64,000 bases of DNA from Lichenostomus cassidix. Lineage: Eukaryota; Chordata; Aves; Passeriformes; Meliphagidae. How positions within the stretch are numbered: position 1 is the first letter of the stretch; every line of letters starts with the position of its first letter. The stretch is from assembly GCA_008360975.2 (NCBI GenBank), contig CM039184.1, positions 33,281,797 to 33,345,796 of the forward strand, given 5' to 3'. The translations under genes and the position numbers were made by a program. Under the pieces are notes generated by a model. The model did not search any database. It worked only from the letters and a program-made list of their open reading frames with translations, and was not told the origin of the DNA. Positions 51,241 through 64,000 of the stretch are shown here, piece by piece.

Positions 51241-54159
51241 TGAAGCAGAACAATCCACCTATCCACCTATCACAGGATGTCTAATTTGGCTCTTCGCCAC
51301 AGTTATTTTGGCCTCCAATGTAGGAGCTAAAGAACAGTAAAGTTACAGAAAAAGGTCTTTCAATTATTTTGAAACCATCTCAAAATGTATTGTCATTTAA
51401 ATTATAAAGATGCTTCATTTACTAGATATTGTTTTCACATATGAGAGATCATCCAAAATTACCTTGGCAACATTGACTTCATAATTTTTAAGCTTATCAA
51501 CTCACCTACTGTTTTAACTACTTGAAGTTAGAGGACTTCCACCACTTCATATAAGTACTGACCTAAACACGACTTCTTTCCTTTCACTGGATATATGCAT
51601 TTTTACCCACTGAACAGACAGTAAGAAAATAAGGATCTCCTAGCTCACAGAGTAACTTAAGTGCTATTAAAAAAAGAAAAAAAAAAGGCTTTATTTAACC
51701 TACAAAATCTTAAACATTCCATGACATCTCTCACGAATAATCTATAGTTAAATCTTTCACAACAGAAACTGACAGTAACAAAGTTGAGAAGATTTAAATC
51801 CCTCAGTGACTACATGGGATGCTCACAATTTTAAGTCTATGCAGAATTGAGGCCTCAAAGAATTTAATACACATTTGTTTGATACAATATATATGCAGTA
51901 TTACAAAAGATACTGAGATTCCATGCACACACATACCCCACTTCGGTTAAGCAATTATGTACTATAGAAAGATTTTTAATAGTGTATATTAACTTATGAA
52001 CTTAGACTTCACCTTTTGACCACTTGCCAAGATATGCAAATGTCTTTCATAAGTGCTTTTTATGCTAATCTAAGTGCTTGACCTTGTCATAATGCAATGT
52101 TTCAATAATTTCTTAGAACTATTAAGTTTTCGCGAAACTGTTTTCATTTTACAAAGCTGGAAGAATTACAAAACATTTATCAAACCTATATTTTTCTACT
52201 TTGAAAAGACAGAACATTATATAGATTTTGTGTGTATACTCAACCTTGCAGAGACTACTTCTTTGAATATAACTATATTCAGTATGTATAAATTCTGTTG
52301 GAAAAGACATCAATTTGTGTTCCAAGGAAAGCAGAGATTATTCAACATTTTTCAAAACAGATAACACAGAAGCAAAAGTAATCTCTTTTTTCTTTTACAC
52401 ATTATTTAATAAAGCAGAAACCTTTTTACACCTTTTGTTAAAAAAGAAAATAGTTCTCATCAGTCAATAGAGATAATTTTAACAACTACATCTAATAACC
52501 AGGGTATTGTGTCACATCTTAAATTCTTAGTAGTTTGCTGAACAGGAATCCAAAATTCCCTAATAGTAAGCAAAGTGCAATAATTTCATTTGATTAGCAC
52601 CATTTAAAATGGGTGTCTTATGTTTCAGCATGTTTAGCAGTTGCAAAACTGCAAGGTAGGGTATTGGTTTAATTTTTTAATGATTATTGAGATTATTGAG
52701 ACAGAATTCAAAGTTAGTAATTCAGAATCTGTTTTGCATAATATGATGCTTTCTGCTTTCCCTATATTTGATAGTTCAATTGAAGACTTAGTTCTCATTA
52801 CAAAGAATCTTAATGCTTTTGATTCATAAAAAATGAGCAAATACAAATAACAAACATAAAAAACAAATTAAAATAAATGAAAAAAATCAAATTACTAATA
52901 ACCACTTCTACAACCCAAAGCAGACAGACAGTAACAATATTTTGATTAATAGTACAAGGATATCCATTCCTACAACACTCACTACTTTATGTTGAACATA
53001 ATTACAGAATAATTTTCACAAGAAAACAGCTACTGTTTCTATTGGCTCAAAACACTGCCTGCCACAAAAATTTTCTTTCACCATTATAAGAATAAACTGA
53101 TATTCCACTCATCAGATTCAGAACCCTGCTGAGTGATTCTCACAAAATCTATCATTTGCATTGCCTGGCAAGTGCAGGTTGCACCCCTGCTGCCCATGCT
53201 CACAGCTCTTCCTTTCCTCTTGCAGGATCAGTCACAGTGTCCCCTTGAAAATACAGACAGAAAAGAAGGAAGAAACATACATTTACCAGCATCACAGTAA
53301 TCAATATCTCAAAGAAGGATTTCCATTTTCTTCCTTTAATGTCACCAACATATGTCTGCTCTCTCAATGACTTAAATTTATGTTTGCTATACTCAACTCT
53401 TTAGGTAGGCTTACAGGTAGAAAACATCAGTTATTGATCAATTTCAAAAGAACAATGTTTGGGTTTTTTTTCCTTCTGAGTAGTAAGAAAATAAACATAC
53501 TTTGAGCCAAAATTGAAAAACTGAAGGAGAGACATAAGGAACTACATGCCTCTCCAGATTGTATTTAGCAACTCTGAGCTCCTCATAACACCTGTGAGGA
53601 ATAATAAGCCACTTTTACAAAGAATACATTCAAAGTATTCATGTTCACAGATCTGAATAACCCTTAATTGCATAAATTACTCAGGGTTGCTTCAGAGTCC
53701 CTTCACAGCACAAAACCTTGCCATCATTTTAATAAATGTTCTTTGCTCTTTCGTATAGTTTTAGAGTGAGTGATACTTCCCTCTTTCCCAGCCACTGTGC
53801 TAGCTTTCATTGTACAGTACTTAAGTCCATTCATCAGTGTGTCCATTTGTGTGGTTGATGCTGCACTCACCACCTACAGCTCAGCTTCTTAACCCTGCCA
53901 GGTTTAATTTCTTGTTCTCCCTGCCTCCAGAAGTGCCACAATCCTTTTGCTCAAAGAGGTAAAAATGGGATTTTTTACATTAAACTGCTGTATTACAGGC
54001 ATTATGTAATAGAATTCTATCTACCCTGGACTCACATTTACATTAAACAACTTTGAACTGGACTCATACTGATCTAAATCAAGAATAATTCTGCTAAACA
54101 AGGAAACCATGTAACAGATCTCTTGATATATAATCTACTGTCTGGTGCTGAGGATTAGT

Positions 54160-54433
54160 ACAGGCGCACGTAAGAATAGGACAAGGGGTAATGTCTTTAC
54201 ACTGAAAAAAGGTTTAAATCAGATATAGAAAGAAATTTCTCACTATGAGGGTGGTGAGGCACTGGAATAGGCTGCCCAGAGAAGTTGTGGATGTCCCACC
54301 CGTGGGAGTGTTCAAGGCCAGGGTGGATGGGGTTTTGAGCAACATGGTCTAGAGGAAGGTGTTCTTGCCCATTGCAGGGGGATTGCACTAGATTAATTTA
54401 AGGCTCTTTCCAACCCAAACCATTCTATGAGTA
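54160..54433 (+). mobile_element. CR1 LINE 3' fragment
   Basis: The plus strand reads aggacaaggggtaatgtctt, cactatgagggtggtgaggc, actggaataggctgcccaga, gaagttgtggatgtcccacc, and ends with tccaacccaaaccattctat. This is the standard CR1 3' untranslated region and terminus in plus orientation. About 270 bp remain. Confidence 0.92.
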
Positions 54434-55720
54434 AGGCTTGAAATAGGCCAGATGTCTTGATAATTCCAGTGCTAGTATTACTTGCCCTTAATTCTACAGA
54501 CAAAGTAATTTCAAAAGCATACAGACAATAACTTGTCTGTAGTTAGATATTCTAAGGCATAGCACACACATGGACAGAAAATTGTGTTATGCAATGGTGC
54601 TCAGGATTACAAGTAACATCTATATGGTGTTTAAATTAAAACTAAAGAACTATTATCTCAAACCAGTTTTGCTATCATGGTTACAGTAGGTCACTTTTGA
54701 CAAAGGCTGTGATGTTTTTAGATCACAGCCTTTTTGGTGCTGTTAATCAGGTGTTAAAAGAGCACTGGCAAGCTACAAACAACACTGCTTTGCAGTTCAT
54801 GAGTTTTTTAGGAGAATGATCTATGCCTGTGAATCAGTGCTCACTAAACTTCTGGATTCTGGTGCTGGTTAATAGCTGTTGCATGTCTATGAAAGAGAGA
54901 ATTCCTTTAGATCGTGTAGACAACTGTCATCTTACTGTACTGCAATCTTCTAAGTGCTCCTTAGACAGATGGAAGAGCACCTATCAGCACCAATTTTCTT
55001 ACTCCTGCAGAGGGAGAGGGAGAGGAAAAAAAAAACAAGCAAAAAAGAGACAGAAAGGCTTTCAGCTTGGTATTATCTTTTCTGCCAGTATGATATCTTC
55101 TGAGTTTATGAATGATGTCTGAAAAGATCAGAAAATGGGAAGATAAAGCTGACAAGCTTTTATCATGTAGCGGTCTGCTCAGACAAAACATATAGCAACA
55201 AGTGTATAGTAAGATGATAAATGATCAAAAATGGGTTGTCAAACTGTTAGCCACAGAGGAACATCTGCTGGAATATACTAACTTATTCTATTCATATTCT
55301 TTTATATTAAAAGAGTGTCAAAAATTTCCTTTTTCTTTTTTCCACTTGCTAGCTCAGGTCAGAGCCTGACCAGGCAGTGACATTCACACATGCCATGATA
55401 ATCCCAAACCATCAGAAAGTACCATTCCTATTACACATTCACTGTGCAACAGCTCTGCACACTGTGGCCACCCATACTGGCAAATATGCAGAAATTCACT
55501 GAACAAGTGTATCAAACTCTGTTCAGCTTCATGGGAGAAGAGGGAAAAACTCTGATAAATATAAAAGCCTGTTCAACAAAGCATTGCACCAGCTAAACAT
55601 ATTAAAAGAAAGAGCAACACCTGCACAGCCTCCATTTTGGCTGCATATTGCTTGTGTTTGCCCTTGTTTTTCAGAACTTAACCATATTTTTCAATAATAC
55701 TGATGTTCCCTAAATGCTAG

Positions 55721-55754
55721 CTGTAATTTGTAATACCCCTGTAATTTGTAATTT
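55721..55754. repeat. Tandem duplication (period 18)
   Basis: CTGTAATTTGTAAT at 55721 and 55739. Confidence 0.8.
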
Positions 55755-58700
55755 TATCTCTGATCAGATCCAGGGAACGTTGACAGGGACTCTCACTGGA
55801 GGGAAGAAAAGTTCCCTTCACAATTAGGAAGCAATTTAGCTTTCTCTATATATTGCAAGTAGAGATTTTTACAGCTTGAAAACATTCAAATTTTAAATAA
55901 TTTATAGTCGGTTTTACTTATTAAGCTGCTTTTGTCATAGATATATTAAACCCACAGAGATAGATACAGTTTTTGCTGTATTGGAAATAAACCAAACAGT
56001 TTAAAACAAAACTTTGCTACTTACAATGGCATCTATAAATGAAAGCATTTTTAAAACATAAAAGATTATTTCTGCCATTGCTCGAGGCAAGAAAATCAAA
56101 GAGATTTAAAGTGCTAGGTTTTCTAGCCTGATAATTCACACATATATAAATAGATCATTTTACAGATGAAAATTTAATGCAAAACAGACATATCCATGAT
56201 GAAATATGTGTGCCAGAATATCAGTGAAAAACAAATTGTCAATAATACTGCCAAAAGTAGTTTTACTAACTACTGTAATGTTATTTCACATTATTTAGCT
56301 TAGCATGACAGAAGTTCCCATTTATCTATGCTGACATTATATTTCCCATTAAGTCGATCAGAAAAAACAAAATCAATTTGATTGCATAAAATAACCTGGT
56401 AGCCAAAAAACTGGATATAACTTCTTCTGCCAGTGAGAAGGTCAGTAACATTCCTATTTTCATTCCTTTTCTTTTCCTTTTAATGTCCATAAACATCAAC
56501 AATATGGCCTCTTCCTTACTTTTTCTTTCTTCCTTCCTCAATTACTCTCATGTGGCTATTATAAAATGGTACCTACAGGATAATACACAATATATTCCTT
56601 CTCCATTCAAGCCACCCTAAAGCATCTCTTACCAGACATGACTGCATAAACATTAGGCCATGCTGAATAAAAATATGAAGTACTGCGATGAAGAAAAGTA
56701 ATGTAGAAAAATGGAGAAGAGTTATTTGAAGAGAGAAAAAAAGAGTAAAAACTACATTTTTGTTGTTAAAAGAGCAAATTGTAAATAAAAAAAAACATGT
56801 TATAAAAGGTAAAACAACAATAATCAATATTCCTGGAATGGTAATTCAAAGGGAACTGTGGTTCAGCTTCTAGGGCTTTGTTTGTACTTTGACGTCTTCA
56901 TTCTGCAGCACAAAAAAAATTGGAAAATCTGAAAAATTGGAGTACTTCAAAAATTGTTTCCAACTGTTCAGAAAAACTGAAAAATCAGATACCTAAGGCC
57001 TCACCTTTTGCATTGCTCAATTACTCCTACAGGATCTACATTTTCACACAACAGGAGCCCTTGCTGATGTCTCAGCTGGACACCCCTGGTACCCTGCATA
57101 CTGTAATACAATATTGATCCTGATTTTGCTGCCTAATTTCATCTTCGAATTCATGACTCTGCCAAACAAAAAATGCACCACTCAGCCTCATGGCTGCATG
57201 TGTTTACAAATACTTTGCTTTAGAAGACAACCACAAATTCAGCTTTGAAGTGCCAAAATTGCAACCTGGTAAGAGTGACAAAAATGCTGCAGTCACATGG
57301 GAGAAGGAAAAAATAACCTATTGAGAGATGACAAATGGAAACAGATATTTTCTGCCCCCTCTGCGGGACACAAAATAGCATTTCATAATTTGCTTGGAAA
57401 GCATCTGCTTGCAGAAAAGGAGGATTTTTTTTTAATTTAAAAAATCCTGAGAGCAGACAGTGCTACTTTTTCCAGTGGCATTTTCCTTCTCTACTTCATA
57501 ATTTAGCTCAATTTTTATTTTTATTGCAGTCTTTATAGGTTTAGGCATATATAAATAACTGTATTTTTTGGTATCTAAATTACTTTGGTAAGACAGTAAA
57601 TTATGGAATTAATTGGACTAGTGTCCAGTCTGCTGATTAAATATGGAACCTCCTTGTAGACAGCAACTGGAAAGCTGGAAAGGAACAGCTAAATGGAACA
57701 GCTAAAAGGAACTTAACAGGAAAGTGACCAGAGGCAAAACTTACAACTCTGTTGCAAAAAATAGGTTTGCCACATGCCAAAAAAATCAACTGTATTACCT
57801 GTATGCTAGCTTAGATGATTACTCTAGCTCTTCACACACATTTCTGAAGTTTCTTTTTCACCACAATGGTGGTGGACCAAAAACCCTGTGGCAGTAATGT
57901 CTTCCAAAGTTAAACAAGTTTTTTTAATTTGTTTGGAATCTGATGCCTCGTGTATTCTCCTATTTCCTTCATTATGAGGGTAAATTAAACTAACTAAGCA
58001 ATGATTATGGAAATAAAATCCTGTCACAGCCATTCTTAGCAAGTTACCTTTAAGTGCCCGTTTTTCAGTGTCTTCACCCAGATATCTCATAAGGTTTTTG
58101 ATCATATTTTTAACAGCTCAGAAGTGTTTCTGTTTCTAGTATGTGTCATTTGTCAAGGTGGCCACAGATAACAGGGCTATTAAATGAATTGTGAGACCTC
58201 AATCAAACTGATTTCTTAACATTTACAAACTATTCTCTTTATCATTCTTTACAAATTTCTATGCTTTGTTTGCTTTTACTGCATCTGCATAAGTTTTCCA
58301 AGTCCTTTATAACGATACTTCATGTTTGCTTATCAGTTGAACATATAAGCAACTACTGATCCCATTAGAAATTATCTTGTTTTACAATTTGAAGATCGAG
58401 GAGGTAAATTAGAGCCTGACAAAAATATTGCAATGTAGGTGAAAAACCTCCAGCATTTGTACTTTGAAGTAAATAGTTATATGATGTCATATAACTTCTT
58501 TCTAGATGCCAGTACACTGCAAGAACAGGAAAGAAATTCAGTTTTCAAGACATCTCAAATCTGTAAAAAAGAAAAGCTGAAGTCAGCCCAGAAGTGTTGC
58601 TGTTGTGAGTTCTCTGTGAAAAAACTGTATGGGTAGAAAAGTCAAAAGTACAGAGGTCTCCAGTGTTCACTATAATAATGAATATGGGAACAGCAAGCCC

Positions 58701-61080
58701 TCACATCCTAACATGTAAGTGTTTTTAATGACATCTAAGATCATCCAAAAGATCTTGGCTGTACCTTCATACCTTTTAGAGACTCTAGTAGCATGCCCCA
58801 AAGATACAGAATCAATAATCTCAGGATATCACTCTCCTGTAGTCTTATGTTTATCACTCTACTCCCCAGCTTAAATCTTCTCTCAGACAATCTTTTCTCA
58901 TATTTGCTTCAACCTTGCACCAATGAGTTTGGGGCAGAAGAGATGATATCTGGGTCTATCTTTAAGTAGAAGGCAGAACAGAAAAAGCTTGGAACATAAC
59001 TTGTGTTGAATTTAGGGATCAAAACTTCAAGTAAGTATGCAAATCTTCATACTACAAACATCCACTGGCAATTAATGTGCAAATGGTGAAGCCAAAGGCA
59101 AGTGGAATGCATTCTTCAAGATGTGCAAATGTTTTCAGAAATATTTAGGTGCCCAGAATTTCATCTGATCAAGAAATTAAGTAATCCCTAACTTACAGTA
59201 AAGTTAGTAATTTTAAACATTGACATGTATGAAATTCTCTGACAAGAAAAAGCCCACGTAGGTATATTCCTCTATAAAAGATCTTTCCCAGAGGCATGAT
59301 TTCTAAGATTCAAAAGGCTGTGTTTTACAACAGTTTTTTTAGACTCTGAATTAAAATAATCTACAGTTAGAGGAAGAATAATAACTAGAAAGCAGAACAG
59401 AAAAATGATGTTCCCATACAGAGTCATGCTTGAAAACACGAAGAATTAAATAATTTTAAATCACAGTGAAAAAATTAAGCATTGATGACTACATATCTTC
59501 TAAGATGATAATTTTGGATGGCTCGATCCATAAGTATTATGAACCAGTTCAGTGGTCTGTTAATGTTTCTACTCCTTTAGTTACTGGAGAAAAGTTGTCC
59601 TGAGCACAGGACAAAATTGACATTTCTTTTTCTGCGTGGTTCTGTTAGTTTGTTTTGAGATGGGTTTTTTTGTTTCTTATTGCTTTATGGAACAGTCTAG
59701 GAATTGCAAGTCTATTAAAATAGTGCTATCTTGTAAGCATTAAGCTGTTGCTATAGCACCTGCAACTTAAGGCAACACTCAATCCATAAAGCTGCAATAT
59801 ATCCTGAACTCTGTGCACTTCTGCAATCTTGTAAAAAACAAACACCCTACTATTACAAAATGCTCATATAAATTTTACCCCCAAAGTTTACCTGCCCTGG
59901 AATGTTCAAATGTATCATTGAAGGTCTGTAGTTGGAATATGTATCCCTCAAAGGAATTGAACCAGAACACGCTGGATTCACAGCTATTCTGAGTTCACGT
60001 TTCCTCAGGTATAACCTCTTCTTTGCCTCACTTATAAGTTTTGTTTAGACAGAATTTGAGTATTTGTCTGAGATTTCCAGACACAGAATCTAGGGTGCCA
60101 CACATCATGTGGATAGTCTGTGCATGTACAATAAACCCAAGACACCCCTGAAACTACCAGACAGATAGGGTCTGAATTAAGGCAGTAGATCAGGATTCAG
60201 GAAGCTTTAAATCCAGCTCTAACTGTATTGTGATTATAAGCATTTTCTATTATTATTATGACTACTACTAATACAGAAGATGCATAAGGGTTTTAAGAAA
60301 AGTATTTGTGTGGTGTAAGCTTTCCAGTAGGTAGGTTTTGACATAAAATGAAGAAAAAAAGATACTTGTTTTAGGCAATACGGATCTAATATAGAATATA
60401 TAGTGGGAAAAGCTACACACCAAAGTAAAATATTTCTTGTTATCTTGTAGCAGACTACAGCATTTTGTAAAGCAAACATACTTTAGACAATCTGAACACA
60501 TGGAAAGGGTTTTGGCATTTGATTTCTAACAAAAGATAAAAATACCACCAGACACAAAACCCCCTTATATAATTGACCATGTAACAAAGATGAACACTTA
60601 GACTCCTGATACGCCTTTAGAATCCAGAGTACACTATGTGATTTCCAAAAGCAGTAATACATTTTACTGTGAAGTCGCAATAAATGCACATACTTGATTC
60701 TATGATGACAAACACCTCCAGCTACTACAATTAATGTATTTCTCAACATTGGAAACCTTAAATGTATTGTTTTACATGACTGGAAATCAGTACAATGCTT
60801 TCTATTCCCTGAACAGTACTCCTACTCTGTTTCACACACTATACTTTTCCCACCACTGGTACCTAAGCAAAACAACAGATGTATTCAGAGCCTATAAAAG
60901 CAACTTATGAACCAAAACTTTCACATAAAATGAAATGCATAAGAACAGATGCTAGGCAGTAGTAAAAGTATGTCATTATAATCAAAATCAAAATTTAAAA
61001 CCTGTGAAAGAACCTTTCATATACAAGCATCCTAAAGTTCTATTGTGTTCCATTACCCAGTGATACAATACTGAAAGGAA

Positions 61081-61160
61081 AAAAACCCAAAACCAAACCA
61101 AACCAAAAACAAACCAAAACCAAAACAAACAAACAAACAAAAAACCCACAACCAAATCCC
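61081..61160. repeat. (AAACC)n / (AAAC)n simple repeat
   Basis: A 70-80 bp tract built of aaacc, aaaacc and aaac units. On the minus strand it gives the Phe/Trp/Val-rich nonsense frame at 60988-61176, which is therefore not a gene. Confidence 0.9.
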
Positions 61161-62208
61161 TAAGCACACAACCCACAAAGAAATTCCAAACTGAGCACTA
61201 ACTAATCACAAATGTTTGCATCAGCTATTTTACAATTTACACTAATTCTAATAAAGTACACTAAAAACTGATACTGACAGCTAATTTCTAAAGCACCATA
61301 AAGACATATTACAAGCTCGAAAAGTGTTTTTAGGAAGGGACATTGAACTGTTCCTGAATTCACTTACCTGCTTTTTCTAATAAAGGAATATTCAAAGATT
61401 TAATTCCTATAATTTTGTGTTTACAATTGTACACAATGTGTTTTAAATCTGTGAACTACAATTATAACTTTATAATTAAGGGCAGAGAAATAATTTATAA
61501 GCACCCTCTCCATCACTCTTCCTGGTTTTTTTTAACAAAACAGCAATCTTTTAAAGTAGATTCTCAGGAATACTGTAAGGGAAAAGACCATTTTAAAAAA
61601 ACACAACAAAAGCTCACACACCACTTTTTATAAACGGGACAGTACATTAACACCCCCCAGGATTAGTCAAAATTGTACACTGTACCAGCAAAGCTTTCCT
61701 AGATAACACATCACATTCTTTCCTGTGACTCAGTTTATGAACAGAAATGTCCTAACTCACTGCTGCTTAGCAGGTGGTACAACTGACTCTGCCTTCAGCC
61801 ACTGTCAGCAAGACAAAAATACAGCAAGCTGAAATCCGTTTTCCTGAAAAAATTTCAATCCTAATTTATAACCTCACTGCAGAATTTCTAAGTAGGATTC
61901 TCATGATCACAGAAAAAAGTATCATGCCAACTGATTATCCAGTGCACCCTCTCACTCCTACAGGGAGCTGAGAATGTGAACAAGCTTCTCACTGGAGCAG
62001 GTAGAACATGAGTAGGCCCAGGACTTACTAAATTAACTGAAGTCCATATGATTTAGACTAGCATAGGACTCCACATTTTCCTTAAAAAAAGGTCTATCAT
62101 GGATTTTTTAATGGGAAAAGTATAGTGGAAAACACCTGTTCTTCTAACAAATAAAATACAAAGGCTCTGTTTAGGTCTCCTTTATTTAAAATCTGCTTTA
62201 CATTACTA

Positions 62209-62256
62209 AAACAAAACAAAAAAAAAAAAAAAAAACAAAAAAAACCAAAACCAATC
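62209..62256 (+). repeat. A-rich tract with long poly(A)
   Basis: Aaacaaaac followed by about 19 A and further A/C runs. It could be a decayed retroposon tail, but no body is recognisable upstream. Confidence 0.8.
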
Positions 62257-63749
62257 TGAACATTAAAACATTAGTATTTTAGATTTATATGGACACAATT
62301 TGGGGAGGACAGGGGTCAGATAAGTTTTTTTTTCATAAGGACAGCAATTTTTGAGTTTTGAATCTGGACAGCAAGAAGTATAAATACTGTATTGCTTAGT
62401 TCCAACCTTAATAAATAGTAATGCTGATACAGAAAATACTGATACTGCAATATACAATGCAATCAACACAGGTGTCTTCCACTACTGTTTGCCAAAGTTC
62501 CATATAGAGAGACAATGAATTCCATGAGAGGATCCTGTTTTCCTCTAGCTCTGTTCCCATAACTCTTACTAAAATGAATGCAGGAAACACAAGCTCACCA
62601 AGGAATTAATGGGCCTTCACAACATATGCAGAATGCATGATGCACAGTGTTAGTTGTCTTTTTTCCTCCCCAATGCAATGAAATGGAGAGTAAAAAAAGA
62701 AGCTTCATCCTCTCACTTTAATATATTAAATTGTATAGCATATAAAATTCTCCAGCATGTTCAAATTCTCACCTCTCTTAAGCACATAAAAGTCCAAATT
62801 ATTTTCTCAGCAAGTTCAATTAAGCAGTGGCTAAGCAAATTTCCTTTTCAGTACTTTGTCGAGTGCAAGTATGATCACAATGGCATAGTTACACAATAAT
62901 TGGTCTAATCAAAGCTATATAATGTCAGTATTGTGAATGAAGTAGTGTTGCTCATTAGCCTATTACAAAAGAATTACTGTAAATTCAGCCTACGTGCAGC
63001 ATCACTTCCTGTGCAAACAAACACAGATAATGCAACAAGCTTGAAACACTGCCAAGCTGGCAGACTGGCAGCACAAATTATGCAAAGAACCAGAAAGCCT
63101 TCAGCAGATTCAATAGAGCTTGGAGGATAAGAATGATTAAGTGTTTCTGTGTACAACTACAAATCACAGTAATGAATCAGAGTAAAATTTCCAATAAGGG
63201 ACTTAACTGCACCAGCTGGCCTTCTTCAACAGCATTATAATGTGAAATGATGACATCCTAAGTAGTGGTGTTTGCAACTTTCACAAAATCTGCCCAAAGC
63301 AAGTCCTTTGTTTTGCTTCAGTTTTTTGAAAGCTTGTTTGTTTTGGTTTTTCAAATAATAAAATGCTGCAGCACCTAAAAATACAGGAAAGCTGTATATA
63401 AAAACTATACTGTTCCTTTTTCTCTGCTTATTTTCCTTTTTTTTTCCAGCCAAAGGAGAAAATTTTCCATATCAGCTCTAATAGATTCACTTTCAAAACT
63501 GCTCAGACTACTTAATACAACTTCAGATTTGCAGTTACATAATTTTTTCTTTTCCCTTTTTAAATCAGAAACTTAGCTGTAACTAGTCTAAATTAAAACC
63601 CCTCTTTGCTTTATTGCAGAGGAGAGGAGATAGCAAAATACCTCAGATTCCAAACTATGATGTTTTGGAAATCTGGGATACATGTATGAACAATGTATCA
63701 ATGTACAATATGAACAAAAAGAATACACATTCATGTGTACATATTTATT

Positions 63750-63796
63750 CATATATATGTATGTGCATATATGTATGTACATGTGCACACATATGT
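63750..63796. repeat. 47-base alternating purine-pyrimidine tract
   Basis: Unbroken alternation of pyrimidine and purine mixing TA, TG and CA steps (catatatatgtatgtgcatat..cacacatatgt). Such tracts can adopt Z-DNA. It explains the His/Ile/Tyr/Met-rich frame at 63588-63995. Confidence 0.85.
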
Positions 63797-64000
63797 CATG
63801 TATACATGTTTCTCCCATATAGACACAAATAGGCCTCTCACATATTTGGACTTCTTCACTTTTTATGCTTGGGGAGATAATCTCAGCCATGCAGTACCCA
63901 CATGAATAGAAACAGAAGAGGTCTTGGCTTGCTTTCACAGTGGAAGCAGTGTTACTCTGAGCTTCTGTCACCTCATCCAGGCTAACCCACATCATGCTCC

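Larger units (their letters stand above)
44279..64000 (-). other. SPOCK3: SPOCK3 intron upstream of exon A (3' part)
   Basis: I searched this stretch on the minus strand for the exon that should precede exon A (the cysteine-rich segment ending just before MKEAG, phase 2 at its end) and did not find it. The whole segment is therefore read as intron. It contains the CR1 at 49163-50005, an LTR-like stretch near 50835-51240, a CR1 tail at 54160-54433, A-rich repeats at 61081-61160 and 62209-62256, and an alternating purine-pyrimidine tract at 63750-63796. The exon could have been missed if it is diverged. Confidence 0.7.

Noticed and set aside
57824..58105. Minus-strand frame starting MIKNLMRYLGEDTEKRALKG, superficially like the start of GTP cyclohydrolase I.
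   Set aside because: Only a few residues (LGED.E) resemble that family. The rest of the 93-codon frame shows no catalytic or zinc-binding motif, and that gene is not expected here.
59891..60052. Minus-strand open frame (..ELRIAVNPACSGSIPLRDTY..) ending at a possible donor CAG/GTAAAC.
   Set aside because: It looks coding by eye but has no convincing acceptor and no homology to the missing SPOCK3 exons, and similar frames occur by chance throughout the window.
61368..61448. 81-bp exon-like segment on the minus strand with a strong donor (GCAG/GTAAGT).
   Set aside because: It ends in phase 1, whereas exon A needs a preceding exon ending in phase 2. It shows none of the cysteine-rich testican sequence expected there. 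AT-rich introns give many such pairs.
63588..63995. 135-codon minus-strand frame with repeated His/Tyr/Ile/Met.
   Set aside because: Generated by the alternating purine-pyrimidine repeat at 63750-63796.
1..64000. CRISPR arrays, operons, tRNA or rRNA genes, bacterial or phage systems.
   Set aside because: None seen. The exon-intron structure and CR1 repeats show vertebrate nuclear DNA, and the direct repeats present are isolated pairs, not arrays.

Overview
The window is vertebrate nuclear DNA, and almost certainly from a bird. It is AT-rich and mostly non-coding. Its recognisable interspersed repeats are CR1 LINE fragments with the avian 3' end, plus one avian-type solo LTR fragment. No SINE or LINE-1 families typical of mammals were seen. 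A songbird is plausible from the LTR type, but the species cannot be fixed from sequence alone.

One gene is identified with confidence: SPOCK3 (testican-3), read on the minus strand, so its 5' end lies to the right. Three consecutive internal coding exons are present. Exon A is at 44152-44278, exon B at 28028-28142 and exon C at 1936-2055. Their splice sites are canonical, their phases agree across both junctions, and the joined reading frame is intact. A and B together encode the end of the N-terminal testican region and the whole Kazal-like (follistatin-type) module. C encodes the start of the extracellular calcium-binding (EC) domain. The signal peptide and first exons lie beyond position 64000. 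The EF-hands, thyroglobulin type-1 domain and glycosaminoglycan-bearing acidic tail lie left of position 1. No promoter or 3' end of the gene is in the window.

Layout from left to right: 1-1935 is the start of the intron after exon C. 2056-28027 is a 26-kb intron holding an LTR fragment (about 3742-4235), a CR1 copy (about 13335-13600) and several short duplications. 28143-44151 is a 16-kb intron with two internally deleted CR1 copies (about 30890-31700 and 37715-38270). 44279-64000 is the 3' part of the intron upstream of exon A, with an 840-bp CR1 (about 49163-50005), an LTR-like segment (about 50835-51240), a plus-strand CR1 tail (about 54160-54433) and simple repeats near the right end.

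No new multi-gene system is present. The observations most worth checking are minus-strand exon-like segments inside the 26-kb intron. One, at 21626-21777, has a good 3' splice site and is in phase with exon B. If used, it would give a shortened testican-3 that ends after the Kazal module with a new 50-residue tail. Another, at 3017-3246, is a 230-bp coding-like block bounded by splice signals that matches no testican sequence. Both are inferences from sequence and could be chance in AT-rich intron DNA.
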